Shown: positions 35,070 to 44,297, counted from the stretch's first letter. The stretch: DNA of 64,000 bases from Parvibaculum sp. (GCA_030645235.1 JAUSMV010000030.1:1670988-1734987); one strand, 5' to 3'. Notes: a model not told the origin generated them from the sequence alone. Made by a program: numbers and translations.

Positions 35070-36358
35070 AGGATGTCCGCCATGCGCTGCAAGGCTTCTT
35101 CAGTTTTGGCTTCACTCTCAACGAGCGCAACACGGATAAAGGCCGTGCCCGGATTGGTGCCACCCTTTTGACCTTTGGGCAAATCACCTGTGGCTCCTGA
35201 ATCTTCGCGCGAGAGATAGGCTCCCGGCAAGACTTTCACGCCACCCTTGGCCCAGAGATCGCGCGTGGCGGCAACGCCGTCGCCGACATCAAGCCAGAGA
35301 AAGAAACCACCAGCGGGACGATAAAAGCCTAAACGATTGCCGAAAATGCGCTCGGCCATGTCGATCTTGCGACGATAGAGGGCGCGGTTTTCAGCGGCGT
35401 GTTCATCCTCGTTCCATGCAGCGGCTGAGGCCGCCATCAGGGGCAGCGGCACTTGCGGCGCGGCGATATTGCGGAAGGCACGGAAGCGGCTCATAAATTT
35501 TTTATCACCCGCACAAAAGCCGGAGCGAAGCCCCGGCAGGCTCGAACGTTTGGAGAGCGAGTGAAAGACAATGAGATTGTCGAGTGTGCCGTCGAGATCG
35601 ATTGCGGCCTGCAAAGCGCCCGCAGGTTTTTCGCGGTCGTAAATGTCGGCGTAGCACTCGTCCACCGCGAGGAGGATGTTGTGCTGACGCGCCAAGCGCA
35701 GCAGGTTTTTCAGATAGTCGAGGCTCGCGACCGAACCTTGCGGGTTGGCCGGTGAGCAGACATAGATCATCGCGGTGCGGGCCAGGAGCGTGTCGGGGAG
35801 TTTATCAAATTCCGGCATGAAGCCATTGTCGCGTGTTGCAGCGACGTAAATCGGTTCGGCACCGGCGGCGAGAGCTGCGGCGGCGTAGCACTGATAAAAC
35901 GGGTTCGGCATCAGGATGGCGGGACGGGTGCCTGCTTTGGTGACGGGCGTGGCGACAAGGGCTGCGTTGAACAGTGCTTCGCGCGTGCCGTTGACGGGGA
36001 GGATCTGTGTTTCGGGGTCGAGGGCACGTCCCGCACCGATCACGTCCTTCAGATCATAACGACGGCCAAGCCAGCCCGCGACGGCGGCGCGGAAATCAGG
36101 CGTGCCGATGATGGGCGGGTATTTGCCGAAATCCTTGGCGTTTTCGACAATCGTTTTGGTGATGAAGTCGGGAAAAGGATGCTGCGGTTCGCCCAAAGAC
36201 ATGATGAGCGGCGGCTTTCCCGGCTGGATGCCTTCAATGAGGGCATTCAGACGCGGGAAGGGGCTCTCGGGTAATGTATCGAGACGGAATTCTGCGGTTT
36301 GGGGCGCGGCCACGCGTGGCAATCCTGTGCGACAGCCTGCGGAAAACGAAGCAGGCAT
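35066..36358 (-). CDS. dapC: PLP aminotransferase, succinyldiaminopimelate transaminase (DapC)-like
   Basis: 430 residues, fold type I class [57 protein letters not shown] and the PLP lysine in [15 protein letters not shown] match the DapC branch that feeds meso-diaminopimelate/lysine synthesis. C-terminal AFIRVALVE is typical. Start ATG 36358; an earlier in-frame GTG at 36472 would run into the regulatory region. It is the first gene of a dapC-ftsK-lolA unit and carries a complex regulatory region upstream. Confidence 0.87.
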   Translation of the reverse strand: MPASFSAGCRTGLPRVAAPQTAEFRLDTLPESPFPRLNALIEGIQPGKPPLIMSLGEPQHPFPDFITKTIVENAKDFGKYPPIIGTPDFRAAVAGWLGRRYDLKDVIGAGRALDPETQILPVNGTREALFNAALVATPVTKAGTRPAILMPNPFYQCYAAAALAAGAEPIYVAATRDNGFMPEFDKLPDTLLARTAMIYVCSPANPQGSVASLDYLKNLLRLARQHNILLAVDECYADIYDREKPAGALQAAIDLDGTLDNLIVFHSLSKRSSLPGLRSGFCAGDKKFMSRFRAFRNIAAPQVPLPLMAASAAAWNEDEHAAENRALYRRKIDMAERIFGNRLGFYRPAGGFFLWLDVGDGVAATRDLWAKGGVKVLPGAYLSREDSGATGDLPKGQKGGTNPGTAFIRVALVESEAKTEEALQRMADIL

Positions 36359-36449
36359 GGTTAAACTGGCGCGATAGTATCGACAGGGGTTGATCCGGTC
36401 CAGTCGGGACCCGATCGGATAATGGGCCCGACCGGTGGAAAAACCTGTG

Positions 36450-36454
36450 GAGTC
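36450..36454. promoter_or_regulatory. CcrM methylation site (GANTC) in the dapC-ftsK promoter region
   Basis: GAGTC at 36450-36454 lies 92-96 bp upstream of the dapC ATG, between the CtrA/DnaA elements and the gene. GANTC sites in promoters are often used by GcrA-CcrM in Alphaproteobacteria; the presence of one is suggestive only. Confidence 0.4.
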
Positions 36455-36462
36455 TCCGCGCC

Positions 36463-36471
36463 TTATCCACA
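36463..36471. promoter_or_regulatory. DnaA box (perfect TTATCCACA) upstream of dapC-ftsK
   Basis: TTATCCACA at 36463-36471 is the canonical DnaA box. Two weaker neighbours are TTAACCACA (36495-36503, reverse) and a 6/9 match at 36446-36454. They lie 88-146 bp upstream of the dapC start codon. Confidence 0.7.
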
Positions 36472-36488
36472 AAATTGGATGTAATCCG

Positions 36489-36504
36489 TTAATCTGTGGT
36501 TAAC
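36489..36504. promoter_or_regulatory. CtrA full-site TTAA-N7-TTAAC
   Basis: TTAATCTGTGGTTAAC matches TTAA-N7-TTAAC exactly, and its right half continues as TTAACCAT (36500-36507), the other reported CtrA half-site form. A second TTAACCAT lies on the opposite strand across the dapC start codon (36364-36357). The site overlaps a DnaA-box-like sequence at 36495-36503, so the two regulators may compete. Confidence 0.75.
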
Positions 36505-36523
36505 CATGCCCGTTCCGGTGGTG

Positions 36524-37762
36524 TCAGCGGGCCGGAATATCACTTTCGGGATTGGCACCGATTTTGTGGATCGAGATGTCGGCGCCACGACGTTCTTCCT
36601 CAGGCGTCAGGCGAATGCCTATGGTTTTGGCCAATAGGCTGTAGATGACGAGGCCGGAGACGAGCGCGAAAGCCGCACCGCCGAGCGAGCCGATGAGCTG
36701 GCTCATGAAGCTCACGCCGCCGATGCCGCCAAGACTTGTCGCTCCGAAGATACCGCAGGCGATGCCGCCCCAAAGGCCGCAGAGACCGTGCAGGGCCCAG
36801 ACGCCAAGCACGTCGTCGATCTTGGCCTTGTTCTGGCTCCATTCGAACATGACGACAAAGAGCCCGCCTGCGACGCCGCCTGTGATGAGCGCGCCCAGAG
36901 GATGCATGAGATCAGAACCGGCGCAGACAGCGACGAGGCCTGCCAATGCACCGTTATGGGTGAAACCCGGATCGTTGCGACCGACAATGAGCGAGACGAG
37001 AATGCCGCCGACCATGGCCATCAGCGAGTTCATGGCGACGAGGCCCGAAATGGCGGTGAGCGATTGGGCTGACATGACGTTGAAGCCGAACCAGCCGATG
37101 CAGAGAAGCCAGCTGCCGAGCGCCAGCCACGGGATGGACGAAGGCGGGAAAGCGACCAGGCGGCCGTCTTTGGTATAACGGCCGGTGCGGCGGCCGAGCA
37201 TGATGACGGCACCCAAAGCGAGCCAGCCGCCGATGGCATGGACGACGATGGAGCCTGCAAAATCATGGAAGGTCGCGCCGAAGGTTGTGGCCAACCAGGC
37301 CTGAATACCGAAATTGCTGTTCCAGACGAGGCCTTCAAAGAAGGGGTAAACGAGACCGACGATAATGGCGGTGGCGAAAGCCTGTGGCCAGAAGCGGGCG
37401 CGTTCGGCAATGCCGCCTGAAATGATCGCAGGGATCGCGGCCGCAAATGTCAGGAGGAAGAAGAATTTGACCAGGTCGCGGCCTTGCGGGGCGAACTGTG
37501 CGCCTTCATTGCCGTTGAGGATGGCGGCATTGGCGAAAAAATGGACACCGTAGGCGACGCTGTAGCCGATGAAGAAATAGGCCATGGCGGAGACGGCAAA
37601 ATCGACCAGAATTTTGACGAGCGCATTGACCTGATTTTTGTGCCTGACCGTGCCGACTTCAAGAAAGGCGAAGCCCGAATGCATGGCGAAAACGAGGATG
37701 CCCCCCATGAGTATAAAAAAGACATCGGCGCCGTTGGCGGCGCCGGCAATGGCCGTGCTCAT
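36524..37762 (-). CDS. amtB: ammonium transporter (Amt/MEP family), copy 1
   Basis: 412 residues, no signal peptide; the transporter topology begins at residue 10 (FFILMGGILVFAMHSGFAFLE). The conserved VVHAIGG (H168-type) and VWALHGLCG (H318-type) histidines of the pore, plus FHDFAGS and the amphipathic C-terminal (HKIGANPESD) tail are present. It lies 467 nt 3' of glnK with hairpins between, so co-transcription is uncertain. Start ATG 37762 has GGGGAA upstream; an in-frame start at 37864 would add 34 improbable residues. Confidence 0.94.
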   Translation of the reverse strand: MSTAIAGAANGADVFFILMGGILVFAMHSGFAFLEVGTVRHKNQVNALVKILVDFAVSAMAYFFIGYSVAYGVHFFANAAILNGNEGAQFAPQGRDLVKFFFLLTFAAAIPAIISGGIAERARFWPQAFATAIIVGLVYPFFEGLVWNSNFGIQAWLATTFGATFHDFAGSIVVHAIGGWLALGAVIMLGRRTGRYTKDGRLVAFPPSSIPWLALGSWLLCIGWFGFNVMSAQSLTAISGLVAMNSLMAMVGGILVSLIVGRNDPGFTHNGALAGLVAVCAGSDLMHPLGALITGGVAGGLFVVMFEWSQNKAKIDDVLGVWALHGLCGLWGGIACGIFGATSLGGIGGVSFMSQLIGSLGGAAFALVSGLVIYSLLAKTIGIRLTPEEERRGADISIHKIGANPESDIPAR

Positions 37763-38229
37763 ATGCTGCGTTTCCCCTGTGGAGTGACGAATTTTCGGGC
37801 GGGTTGCTCTGTCAGAGAGCTTTAACCGTCGCGTCCATCGCCACTTTGATTTGCAAATGCCCAATCAAGCGTCATGCCAACATGATGCACAAAGAAGGGG
37901 CAGTTGAAAACGGCGGAATCCGGCGCTTTTCTCAAAGCGTCGGATCGGGCCAATTAGAAATGGTGAATTATGCGCCTATTTTTCGACCACGTTTTTTAGG
38001 CAAACGGCGAAAAATAAGGCAGAGCCTTTGTCGTTACTTCTGGTGTGGGCGCCGGACCCTGCTGGGGAAACGCAGAATCCGGCTGGCAGGTTTGAGGCTT
38101 GAAGCTTCAGGTCTGGCCCATCACGCAGAGGATCGATCACATAGGACACAAGGCAACTTACGAAGATCCGGTCCGGCGAAAGCCCATGGAAAATCCAAGG
38201 AGAGGCGGCCGCCAGCGCGCGGGGTTATT
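37763..38229 (-). other. 467-nt glnK-amtB1 spacer with two hairpins
   Basis: No coding region. Hairpin A: CCGGCGCTTT / AAAGCGTCGG (37920-37943), 10-bp stem with a 4-nt loop. Hairpin B: CCTATTTTTCG (37975-37985) with CGAAAAATAAGG (38008-38019), one bulge, loop 22 nt. Neither has a strong U-tract on the minus strand, so they may be attenuator-like leader structures for amtB1 or partial terminators after glnK. Confidence 0.4.
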
Positions 38230-38625
<396 letters not shown>

Positions 38626-38689
38626 TCAGAAGCCAGAGACAGATCGGGCCTTTTGGCTCATGTCTGGCGCTGGGTCTGACAGGTGATAA

Positions 38690-38704
38690 TCAAGAACCGT
38701 GCCG
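38690..38704 (-). promoter_or_regulatory. sigma54-like -24/-12 promoter upstream of glnK
   Basis: Read on the minus strand: CGGCACGGTTCTTGA, i.e. GG-N10-GA in the -24/-12 spacing (consensus TGGCACG-N4-TTGC), with A for C at the last position. The identical 15-mer occurs upstream of amtB2. It implies a 5' UTR of about 110 nt for glnK. Confidence 0.6.
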
Positions 38705-38848
38705 CACTGAAAAAAAACTATAGGCCTTTGTTTTCGTTTGGCTATTCAAGTTGGCTCAAAGAATTCGTCAAGCACTGCCCATACTTACTTCACGCTAAAC
38801 TGTGAATATAAAGGCATTTGCTCAGTTGTTGTGCATGACGCATCGCAC

Positions 38849-38886
38849 AAAAAAAGGGCGCTCAACGAAGCTGATATTGAGCGCCC
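38849..38886 (-). terminator. rho-independent terminator of amtB2
   Basis: GGGCGCTCAA (38856-38865) / TTGAGCGCCC (38877-38886), perfect 10-bp stem, followed on the minus strand by seven T. It lies 24 nt past the amtB2 stop and separates amtB2 from glnK. Confidence 0.92.
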
Positions 38887-38909
38887 TTATTGTTCTTTGT
38901 GCAGAGCGG

Positions 38910-40253
38910 TTATTGAACCGTTTCGCCGTGAAGGTTGATGTCGAGGCCTTCGACTTCTTCCTGCGGTGAGACGCGCAGACCGAAGAAGATCTTGGTGATC
39001 ATCAGCAGCACGAAGGTGCCGACGCCTGAGTAAACCAGCGTCCAGACGATGCCTTTGATCTGGATATAGACCTGACCCCAGTTGCCGTCGATGCCGCCGA
39101 CGGGAACGTCGCCGCCTTTGACAGCCATTGTCGCGAAGACGCCGGTGAGAACCGCACCGACGATGCCGCCGATGCCGTGCACGCCGAAGACGTCGAGCGC
39201 ATCGTCATAGCCGATGGCGCGCTTCACGCTGGTCGAGGCGATGAAGCAGATGACGCCTGCTGCAAGACCGATCCAGAGACCGCCCATGGGATCAACGAAG
39301 CCCGAGGCCGGTGTGATGGCAACGAGACCGGCAACGGCGCCCGAGCACATGCCGAGAAGTGTCGGCTTCTTGTGAACGATCCATTCGGCAAACATCCAAC
39401 CGAGAACGGCTGTGCCTGTGGCGATCTGCGTGACAACCATGGCCATCGCAGCGCGACCGTCAGCGGCAAGTTCCGAACCGGCGTTGAAGCCGAACCAGCC
39501 CACCCACAGAAGGGCGGCACCGATCATGGTCAGCACGACATTGTGCGGGGCCATGTTTTCCGTGCCATAGCCCTTGCGGGGGCCAAGCACGAGGCAGGCA
39601 ACGAGACCGGCAATACCGGCATTGATGTGAACGACCGTGCCGCCGGCGAAGTCAAGAACGCCAGCTGCAGACAGGAAGCCGCCGCCCCAGACCCAATGGC
39701 AAATCGGCGCGTAGATGAAGACGAGCCAAAGTGACATGAAGACGAGGAGCGATGAGAATTTCATGCGGTCAGCAAAGGCACCGGTGATGAGCGCCGGTGT
39801 AATGATCGCAAAGGTCATCTGGAAAACCATGAAGAGGCTTTCCGGAATTGTGTAGGAAATTGAACCGACGGTCAGGCCCGCCAGGAACAGACGGTCAAAG
39901 CCACCGATATAGGCGTTGACGGCTTCGCTGGGGTTCGCTGTGAAGGCAAGTGAGTAACCGATGACCATCCAGAGGACCGTCATGACGCCGACGATGGCGA
40001 AGTTCTGGGCGCTGATCGCCACGACGTTCTTTTTGCGGACCATGCCGCCGTAGAAAAGAGCAAGACCGGGGATCGTCATCAACAGCACGAGGGCGGTCGA
40101 TGTCAGCATCCAGGCGGTGTCGCCGCTGTTGATTGTGGGCACAACTTCTTCGGCAAAAGCGCCGCCCATTGTTGCGAGCAGTCCCAGCGTTGCCGCTGTC
40201 GCCCCCAACGAGAGCTTGGACCAAGCCCCCGTTCCGTTTCTATTCTCGTTCAT
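38910..40253 (-). CDS. amtB: ammonium transporter (Amt/MEP family), copy 2
   Basis: 447 residues. Unlike copy 1 it has a signal-peptide-like N-terminus (LSLGATAATLGLLATMGGAFAEE) before the first transporter helix (TAWMLTSTALVLLMTIPGLALFYGGMVRKKN). The pore histidine regions are GGTVVHINAGIAGL and VFGVHGIGG, with WMVIGYSLAF and the C-terminal GLDINLHGETVQ. ATG 40253 has GGAG seven nt upstream. Monocistronic by the terminator; a sigma54-like promoter lies about 100 nt upstream. Confidence 0.95.
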   Translation of the reverse strand: MNENRNGTGAWSKLSLGATAATLGLLATMGGAFAEEVVPTINSGDTAWMLTSTALVLLMTIPGLALFYGGMVRKKNVVAISAQNFAIVGVMTVLWMVIGYSLAFTANPSEAVNAYIGGFDRLFLAGLTVGSISYTIPESLFMVFQMTFAIITPALITGAFADRMKFSSLLVFMSLWLVFIYAPICHWVWGGGFLSAAGVLDFAGGTVVHINAGIAGLVACLVLGPRKGYGTENMAPHNVVLTMIGAALLWVGWFGFNAGSELAADGRAAMAMVVTQIATGTAVLGWMFAEWIVHKKPTLLGMCSGAVAGLVAITPASGFVDPMGGLWIGLAAGVICFIASTSVKRAIGYDDALDVFGVHGIGGIVGAVLTGVFATMAVKGGDVPVGGIDGNWGQVYIQIKGIVWTLVYSGVGTFVLLMITKIFFGLRVSPQEEVEGLDINLHGETVQ

Positions 40254-40665
40254 CCGTCTCTCCATTGACTGCCGGGTCATTGCCCCCCGGCTTCGAAGCG
40301 ATAGCGCCTTGTCACACACGCCTCAGACGGGCGCATACCGGCACTTGAGGCTATTCGTTCTCAAGAACCGTGCCGAAAGCTCCGGTTTTGGGTAGCGGTT
40401 TGATTCTGTTAAGGCTTTCCGAATGTCGGGACATGGGGGGTTCTGCGGAGGCCTATAAAACAGACTAAAAAATAGGCAAAATGAGATTGATGCTTAAATT
40501 TTAGGCGAAGTTCTAGGGCGGGTGTCAAAAGGCTGGTTTCCCTGTCTTTCAAGCCCATTGCGCATCCTTTAAGGTTTGCCCAACAGAAGGGGCCGCGCTC
40601 AAGAGCCCCTGAGGGGCGAGTGTCCGTTGTCGGCACCCGGAGGGACCAGAGGGAACAAAGAATTT
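40254..40665. other. 412-nt divergent region between amtB2 and the PQQ dehydrogenase
   Basis: No gene. Contains the sigma54-like promoter of amtB2 (40361-40375) and, on its right, the leader of the PQQ dehydrogenase. An AT-rich patch around 40470-40500 (AAAAAATAGGCAAAATGAG) may hold promoter elements for the latter. Nothing else was recognised. Confidence 0.5.
40361..40375 (-). promoter_or_regulatory. sigma54-like -24/-12 promoter upstream of amtB2
   Basis: Minus-strand reading CGGCACGGTTCTTGA, identical to the 15-mer upstream of glnK at 38690-38704. Located about 110 nt before the amtB2 ATG. Confidence 0.6.
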
Positions 40666-42882
40666 ATGGCTATTACAGCAGATGGTATCTGGCCGCGCGT
40701 GGTCAGTGTGGCGGCTTGTGCGGTCGTCGTTGTCGGGGTGGTGATTGCCGCCGTCAAATCACATGACAATGCCACGCCGGATGCGGCTGGTATTGCGGTC
40801 GGGGAACCTAGTCCGAGTGCTCCGTCTACGGATGAAGCGCGCGGCTTTGCCGATATTGACGGCGCGCGTATTGAGAATGCTGACAGTGAACCCGGCAACT
40901 GGCTGGCGCATGGGCGTACTTACGGCGAACAGCGTTTCTCGCCGCTCACCGATATCAACGACAAGAATGTGGGCGAGCTTGGTCTGGCCTGGTCGCTTGA
41001 AACGGATACGCATCGCGGTCTTGAAGCGTCCCCCATCGTTGTTGATGGTGTGATGTTCATCACGCTCAACTGGGGCGTTACGATTGCGGTTGATGCGCGT
41101 AGCGGCAAAGAGATCTGGCGCTTTGATCCGGAAGTTCCCGGTGAATGGGGGCGCTATGGTTGCTGTGACGTCGTGAATCGCGGCGCGGCGGTCTGGAAGG
41201 GCCGTGTCTATGTTGCGAGTTTTGACGGCCATCTTTTTGCGCTTGATGCGAAAGACGGTTCTGTCGTCTGGAAAGTGAAAACCATTCCCGGCTCGCCTTA
41301 CACATCGACGGGTGCTCCGCGTATCGTCAATGACAAAGTGATTATCGGTAATGGTGGCGCGGAATATGGCGTGCGTGGTTACGTTACGGCTTATGATACG
41401 GAAACCGGTGCACAGGTCTGGCGCTTTTATACGGTGCCGGGCGATCCCTCAAAGCCTGTTGAAAATCCTGAGCTCACCAAAGCCATGCCGACATGGAAAG
41501 GCGGCGAGTGGTGGAAGCTCGGCGGTGGCGGCACGGCATGGGACTCGATGGTCTATGACGCGAAGTCGAACACGATTTTCATCGGCACCGGTAACGGCTC
41601 ACCCTGGACGCGCGAAATCCGCTCACCCGGTGGCGGTGATAATCTCTATCTTTCCTCAATTCTCGCGCTTGATCCTGATACCGGTAAAATGAAGTGGTAT
41701 TATCAGGAAACGCCGGGCGACAACTGGGACTACACATCGACGCAACCTTTGATGATTGCGGATTTGAAGCTCGACGGCAAAGAACGTCACGTTCTGATGC
41801 ATGCGCCGAAAAATGGTTTCTTCTATGTGCTGGATGCAGAAACAGGCGAGCTTCTGTCGGCGAATAATTATGCGATCGTCACATGGGCCAAAGGCGTTGA
41901 TTTGAAAACGGGCCGACCGATCGAAGATCCCGCCCTCGCCTTTAACAAGAATGTTGCTTTGGTTCAGCCTTCAGCCAATGGTGCACATAACTGGCATCCG
42001 ATGGCCTTCAATCCCAACACGGGCCTTGTCTACATTCCCGGACAGGATATTGCTTTTCCCTATTCGCTCGATAAAGAGTGGAAGGAAAAGAACCACTATT
42101 CACCTGAAGCCAATTGGTGGAACCTTGGTATTTCATACGAAGATCTCGTCGATACAGTGAACAGTTTTGGTGAATTGCCGCCTGCGGAAGGCTTCCTCAA
42201 AGCCTGGGATCCTGTCGCTGGCAAGGTCAAATGGCAGGTTGCTTATCCTGCCGCGCTTAACGGCGGGGTGCTGACAACGGCAGGTAATCTTGTCTTCCAG
42301 GGAACGGCTGACGGTCATCTTTATGCGTATAAAGCTGACACGGGCGAGAAGGTCTGGAGCCAAGATATTCAGACAGGTGTTGTCGCGCCGCCCGTCACCT
42401 ACACGGTTGACGGCGTCCAATATATAGCGGTGCTTGCAGGTTGGGGTGGTGTTAATATCACGTCAGGTGATGCGCGCACGTCCGCCGCAGCGAAATACGG
42501 CAATGAGGGCAAGCTCCTCGTTTATAAAATCGGCGGCACAGCGCAGCTTGAAAAGCTCGCGCTGCGTGATCAAACGATCCCCGAATGGCCCGCTCTGACG
42601 GCGGATACGGACACGGTGCGCAAGGGCGAAGTTTCTTATGCACGCCATTGCGGCTTCTGCCATGGCTCGGGTGCAATCAGCCCCGGTGTCACGCCGGATC
42701 TGCGCCGGATGGATGAAAATATCCGTTCGCATTTCCAGGACATCGTGCGCGGTGGCATGCTGAAGGATAATGGTATGGCGAGTTTTGGAGATCTTCTCTC
42801 GGAAGAAGATGCTGAAGCGATCAAATCCTATATTCAGAAACGCGCGATTGAAGATCGTGCGCGGCAAGCCCCTGTGCGCTAA
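40666..42882 (+). CDS. PQQ-dependent alcohol dehydrogenase with C-terminal cytochrome c (type II quinohemoprotein)
   Basis: 738 residues. N-terminal membrane/signal span (VVSVAACAVVVVGVVIAAV), then an eight-bladed PQQ propeller: adjacent cysteines 166-167 (GCCDVV) forming the disulfide, catalytic Asp355 in GDNWDYTS, W-docking repeats. Residue 357, two after the catalytic Asp, is Thr, whereas lanthanide-type XoxF enzymes have Asp there; this suggests a calcium enzyme. A C-terminal heme c motif CGFCH lies near 663. Likely oxidises ethanol or other alcohols in the periplasm. ATG 40666 is chosen; PQQ genes are absent here. Confidence 0.9.
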   Translation: MAITADGIWPRVVSVAACAVVVVGVVIAAVKSHDNATPDAAGIAVGEPSPSAPSTDEARGFADIDGARIENADSEPGNWLAHGRTYGEQRFSPLTDINDKNVGELGLAWSLETDTHRGLEASPIVVDGVMFITLNWGVTIAVDARSGKEIWRFDPEVPGEWGRYGCCDVVNRGAAVWKGRVYVASFDGHLFALDAKDGSVVWKVKTIPGSPYTSTGAPRIVNDKVIIGNGGAEYGVRGYVTAYDTETGAQVWRFYTVPGDPSKPVENPELTKAMPTWKGGEWWKLGGGGTAWDSMVYDAKSNTIFIGTGNGSPWTREIRSPGGGDNLYLSSILALDPDTGKMKWYYQETPGDNWDYTSTQPLMIADLKLDGKERHVLMHAPKNGFFYVLDAETGELLSANNYAIVTWAKGVDLKTGRPIEDPALAFNKNVALVQPSANGAHNWHPMAFNPNTGLVYIPGQDIAFPYSLDKEWKEKNHYSPEANWWNLGISYEDLVDTVNSFGELPPAEGFLKAWDPVAGKVKWQVAYPAALNGGVLTTAGNLVFQGTADGHLYAYKADTGEKVWSQDIQTGVVAPPVTYTVDGVQYIAVLAGWGGVNITSGDARTSAAAKYGNEGKLLVYKIGGTAQLEKLALRDQTIPEWPALTADTDTVRKGEVSYARHCGFCHGSGAISPGVTPDLRRMDENIRSHFQDIVRGGMLKDNGMASFGDLLSEEDAEAIKSYIQKRAIEDRARQAPVR

Positions 42883-42903
42883 GCGTGCTTGAGCGAAAAT
42901 GAT

Positions 42904-42933
42904 AAAGGGCGGGCTTTCGGGTCCGCCCTTTTT
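42904..42933. terminator. hairpin terminator between the PQQ dehydrogenase and the amidase
   Basis: AAAGGGCGG (42904-42912) pairs with CCGCCCTTT (42923-42931), followed by TTTTTA on the plus strand and preceded by an A-rich stretch on the minus strand, so it can terminate both convergent transcripts. Confidence 0.9.
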
Positions 42934-42935
42934 AT

Positions 42936-44297
42936 TTAGTGCAGGGCTTTTTCAATGGCGGACGCGATACGCAGTAATTTTTCTTCTGTATGCGGAAGGC
43001 CCTGAAGCATGAGGCCGACCGGGAGCCCCAATGCGTCGTGACCCACGGGCAGGGTGATGGCGCAAAGGCCGAGCTGATTGGCCAGCGTCGTATTTCGAAG
43101 CGCCATGTAGTTGGCCTGGAAATAGTCAGGTCCGCCGTTTTCGATTTTGGCAATGACGGGTGGTGAGATGGCGACCGTCGGCATCAAGACAGCGTCGATA
43201 CCTGCCGTTGCTTCGAGATAGGCCCGCGCAATGCGTTGCCGTTCGGTGTCTGCTTTTAAAAGATCACGTGCGGTGATTGCGGCCCCTGCCATGACACGGT
43301 CATAGACAGGCGGGTAGATTTCATCCTTATGGGCGGCGAGTGTATCTGACCAGAGCTGGTAGGCTTCGGCGACAAGACGTGACGCGCCGCCGCCCCAGGC
43401 CAGTGCGCCAATGGCATCAAGTTCAGGGAGCGGCCGTTCGATGATGCGGGCGCCGCCATGCAGGATTTTGCGCAAAGCTGCGTCAACGGCTTCCATGATG
43501 CCGGCATCAAGATCGCTCCAGCCGAGACCACCGGCGAGCAAAAGCGATGTGCCGTTGAGCGTCGCACCTGCGAGGTCGGTCTCCTTGCCGCCGGTGAGTA
43601 ATGAAAAGAGAGAAGCGGCATCGGCGACATTGCGCGCCAGCGGGCCCACTGTGTCGAAGCTTGGCGACAAGGGCACCGTTCCTTTGAGCGAGACACGGCC
43701 CGTTGTTGTCTTGAGGCCGACCAGCCCGTTCCAGGCTGACGGGATGCGGACCGAGCCGCCTGTATCTGTGCCGATGGAGCCTGCACATAATCCGCGCGCC
43801 AAAGCGACAGCGGCACCGGCGGATGAGCCGCCGGGCACGCGCTCCTGCGCCTTATCAAACGGATTGGCGGGCGTGCCGCATTTGGGATTGATGCCGAGAC
43901 CGGAAAAAGCAAATTCCGTCATTGCTGTTTTGCCAAGGCAGACAGTGCCTGCGCGTGTCGCGCGGGCGAGCACATCGGCATCGGCCAAGGGTACACGGGT
44001 TTTCAGGGAGAGCGAACCTGCGGCGGTCACGGTGCCTGCGCTGTCAAAGAGGTCTTTCCATGAGAGCGGCACACCATCAAGCGGGTGAAGGCGCATGCTC
44101 CGTTTGGCACGCTCTGTGGCGGCGGCGGCTTCGGCGCGGGCGCGTGTCTCTGTGAGGCGCATATAGATGCGGTGGCCGGGGTCAAGCTCTTGCGCGCGGG
44201 CCAGATAAAATTCGGTGGCCTCAGACGGGGTTAATGCGCCCGTTTCAAATAGCTGGCCGAGACCGAGGGCCGTCTGGTGCGCGTCCATTTTGGTCAT
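42936..44297 (-). CDS. amidase signature family enzyme
   Basis: 453 residues. The Ser-cisSer-Lys triad region is visible: Lys in LSWKDLFDSAG, the glycine-serine loop VPGGSSAGAAVALARGL and GTDTGGSVRIPSAWNG. This family includes GatA, fatty-acid amide hydrolases and various amidases. GatB/C are not adjacent and the C-terminus lacks the GatA glutamyl-tRNA features, so a free amidase on an unknown substrate is more likely. It ends at the terminator shared with the PQQ gene. Confidence 0.88.
   Translation of the reverse strand: MTKMDAHQTALGLGQLFETGALTPSEATEFYLARAQELDPGHRIYMRLTETRARAEAAAATERAKRSMRLHPLDGVPLSWKDLFDSAGTVTAAGSLSLKTRVPLADADVLARATRAGTVCLGKTAMTEFAFSGLGINPKCGTPANPFDKAQERVPGGSSAGAAVALARGLCAGSIGTDTGGSVRIPSAWNGLVGLKTTTGRVSLKGTVPLSPSFDTVGPLARNVADAASLFSLLTGGKETDLAGATLNGTSLLLAGGLGWSDLDAGIMEAVDAALRKILHGGARIIERPLPELDAIGALAWGGGASRLVAEAYQLWSDTLAAHKDEIYPPVYDRVMAGAAITARDLLKADTERQRIARAYLEATAGIDAVLMPTVAISPPVIAKIENGGPDYFQANYMALRNTTLANQLGLCAITLPVGHDALGLPVGLMLQGLPHTEEKLLRIASAIEKALH

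Noticed and set aside
36359-36523. Chromosomal replication origin (oriC)
   Set aside because: One perfect and two weak DnaA boxes are too few, there is no clear AT-rich unwinding element, and the site lies in a gene promoter. It is more likely a regulatory region.
38829-38850. NtrC-type enhancer, inverted repeat TTGTGC-N10-GCACAA
   Set aside because: The half-sites are in the reverse orientation to the NtrC consensus and the sequence overlaps the start of the terminator A-tract; not supportable.
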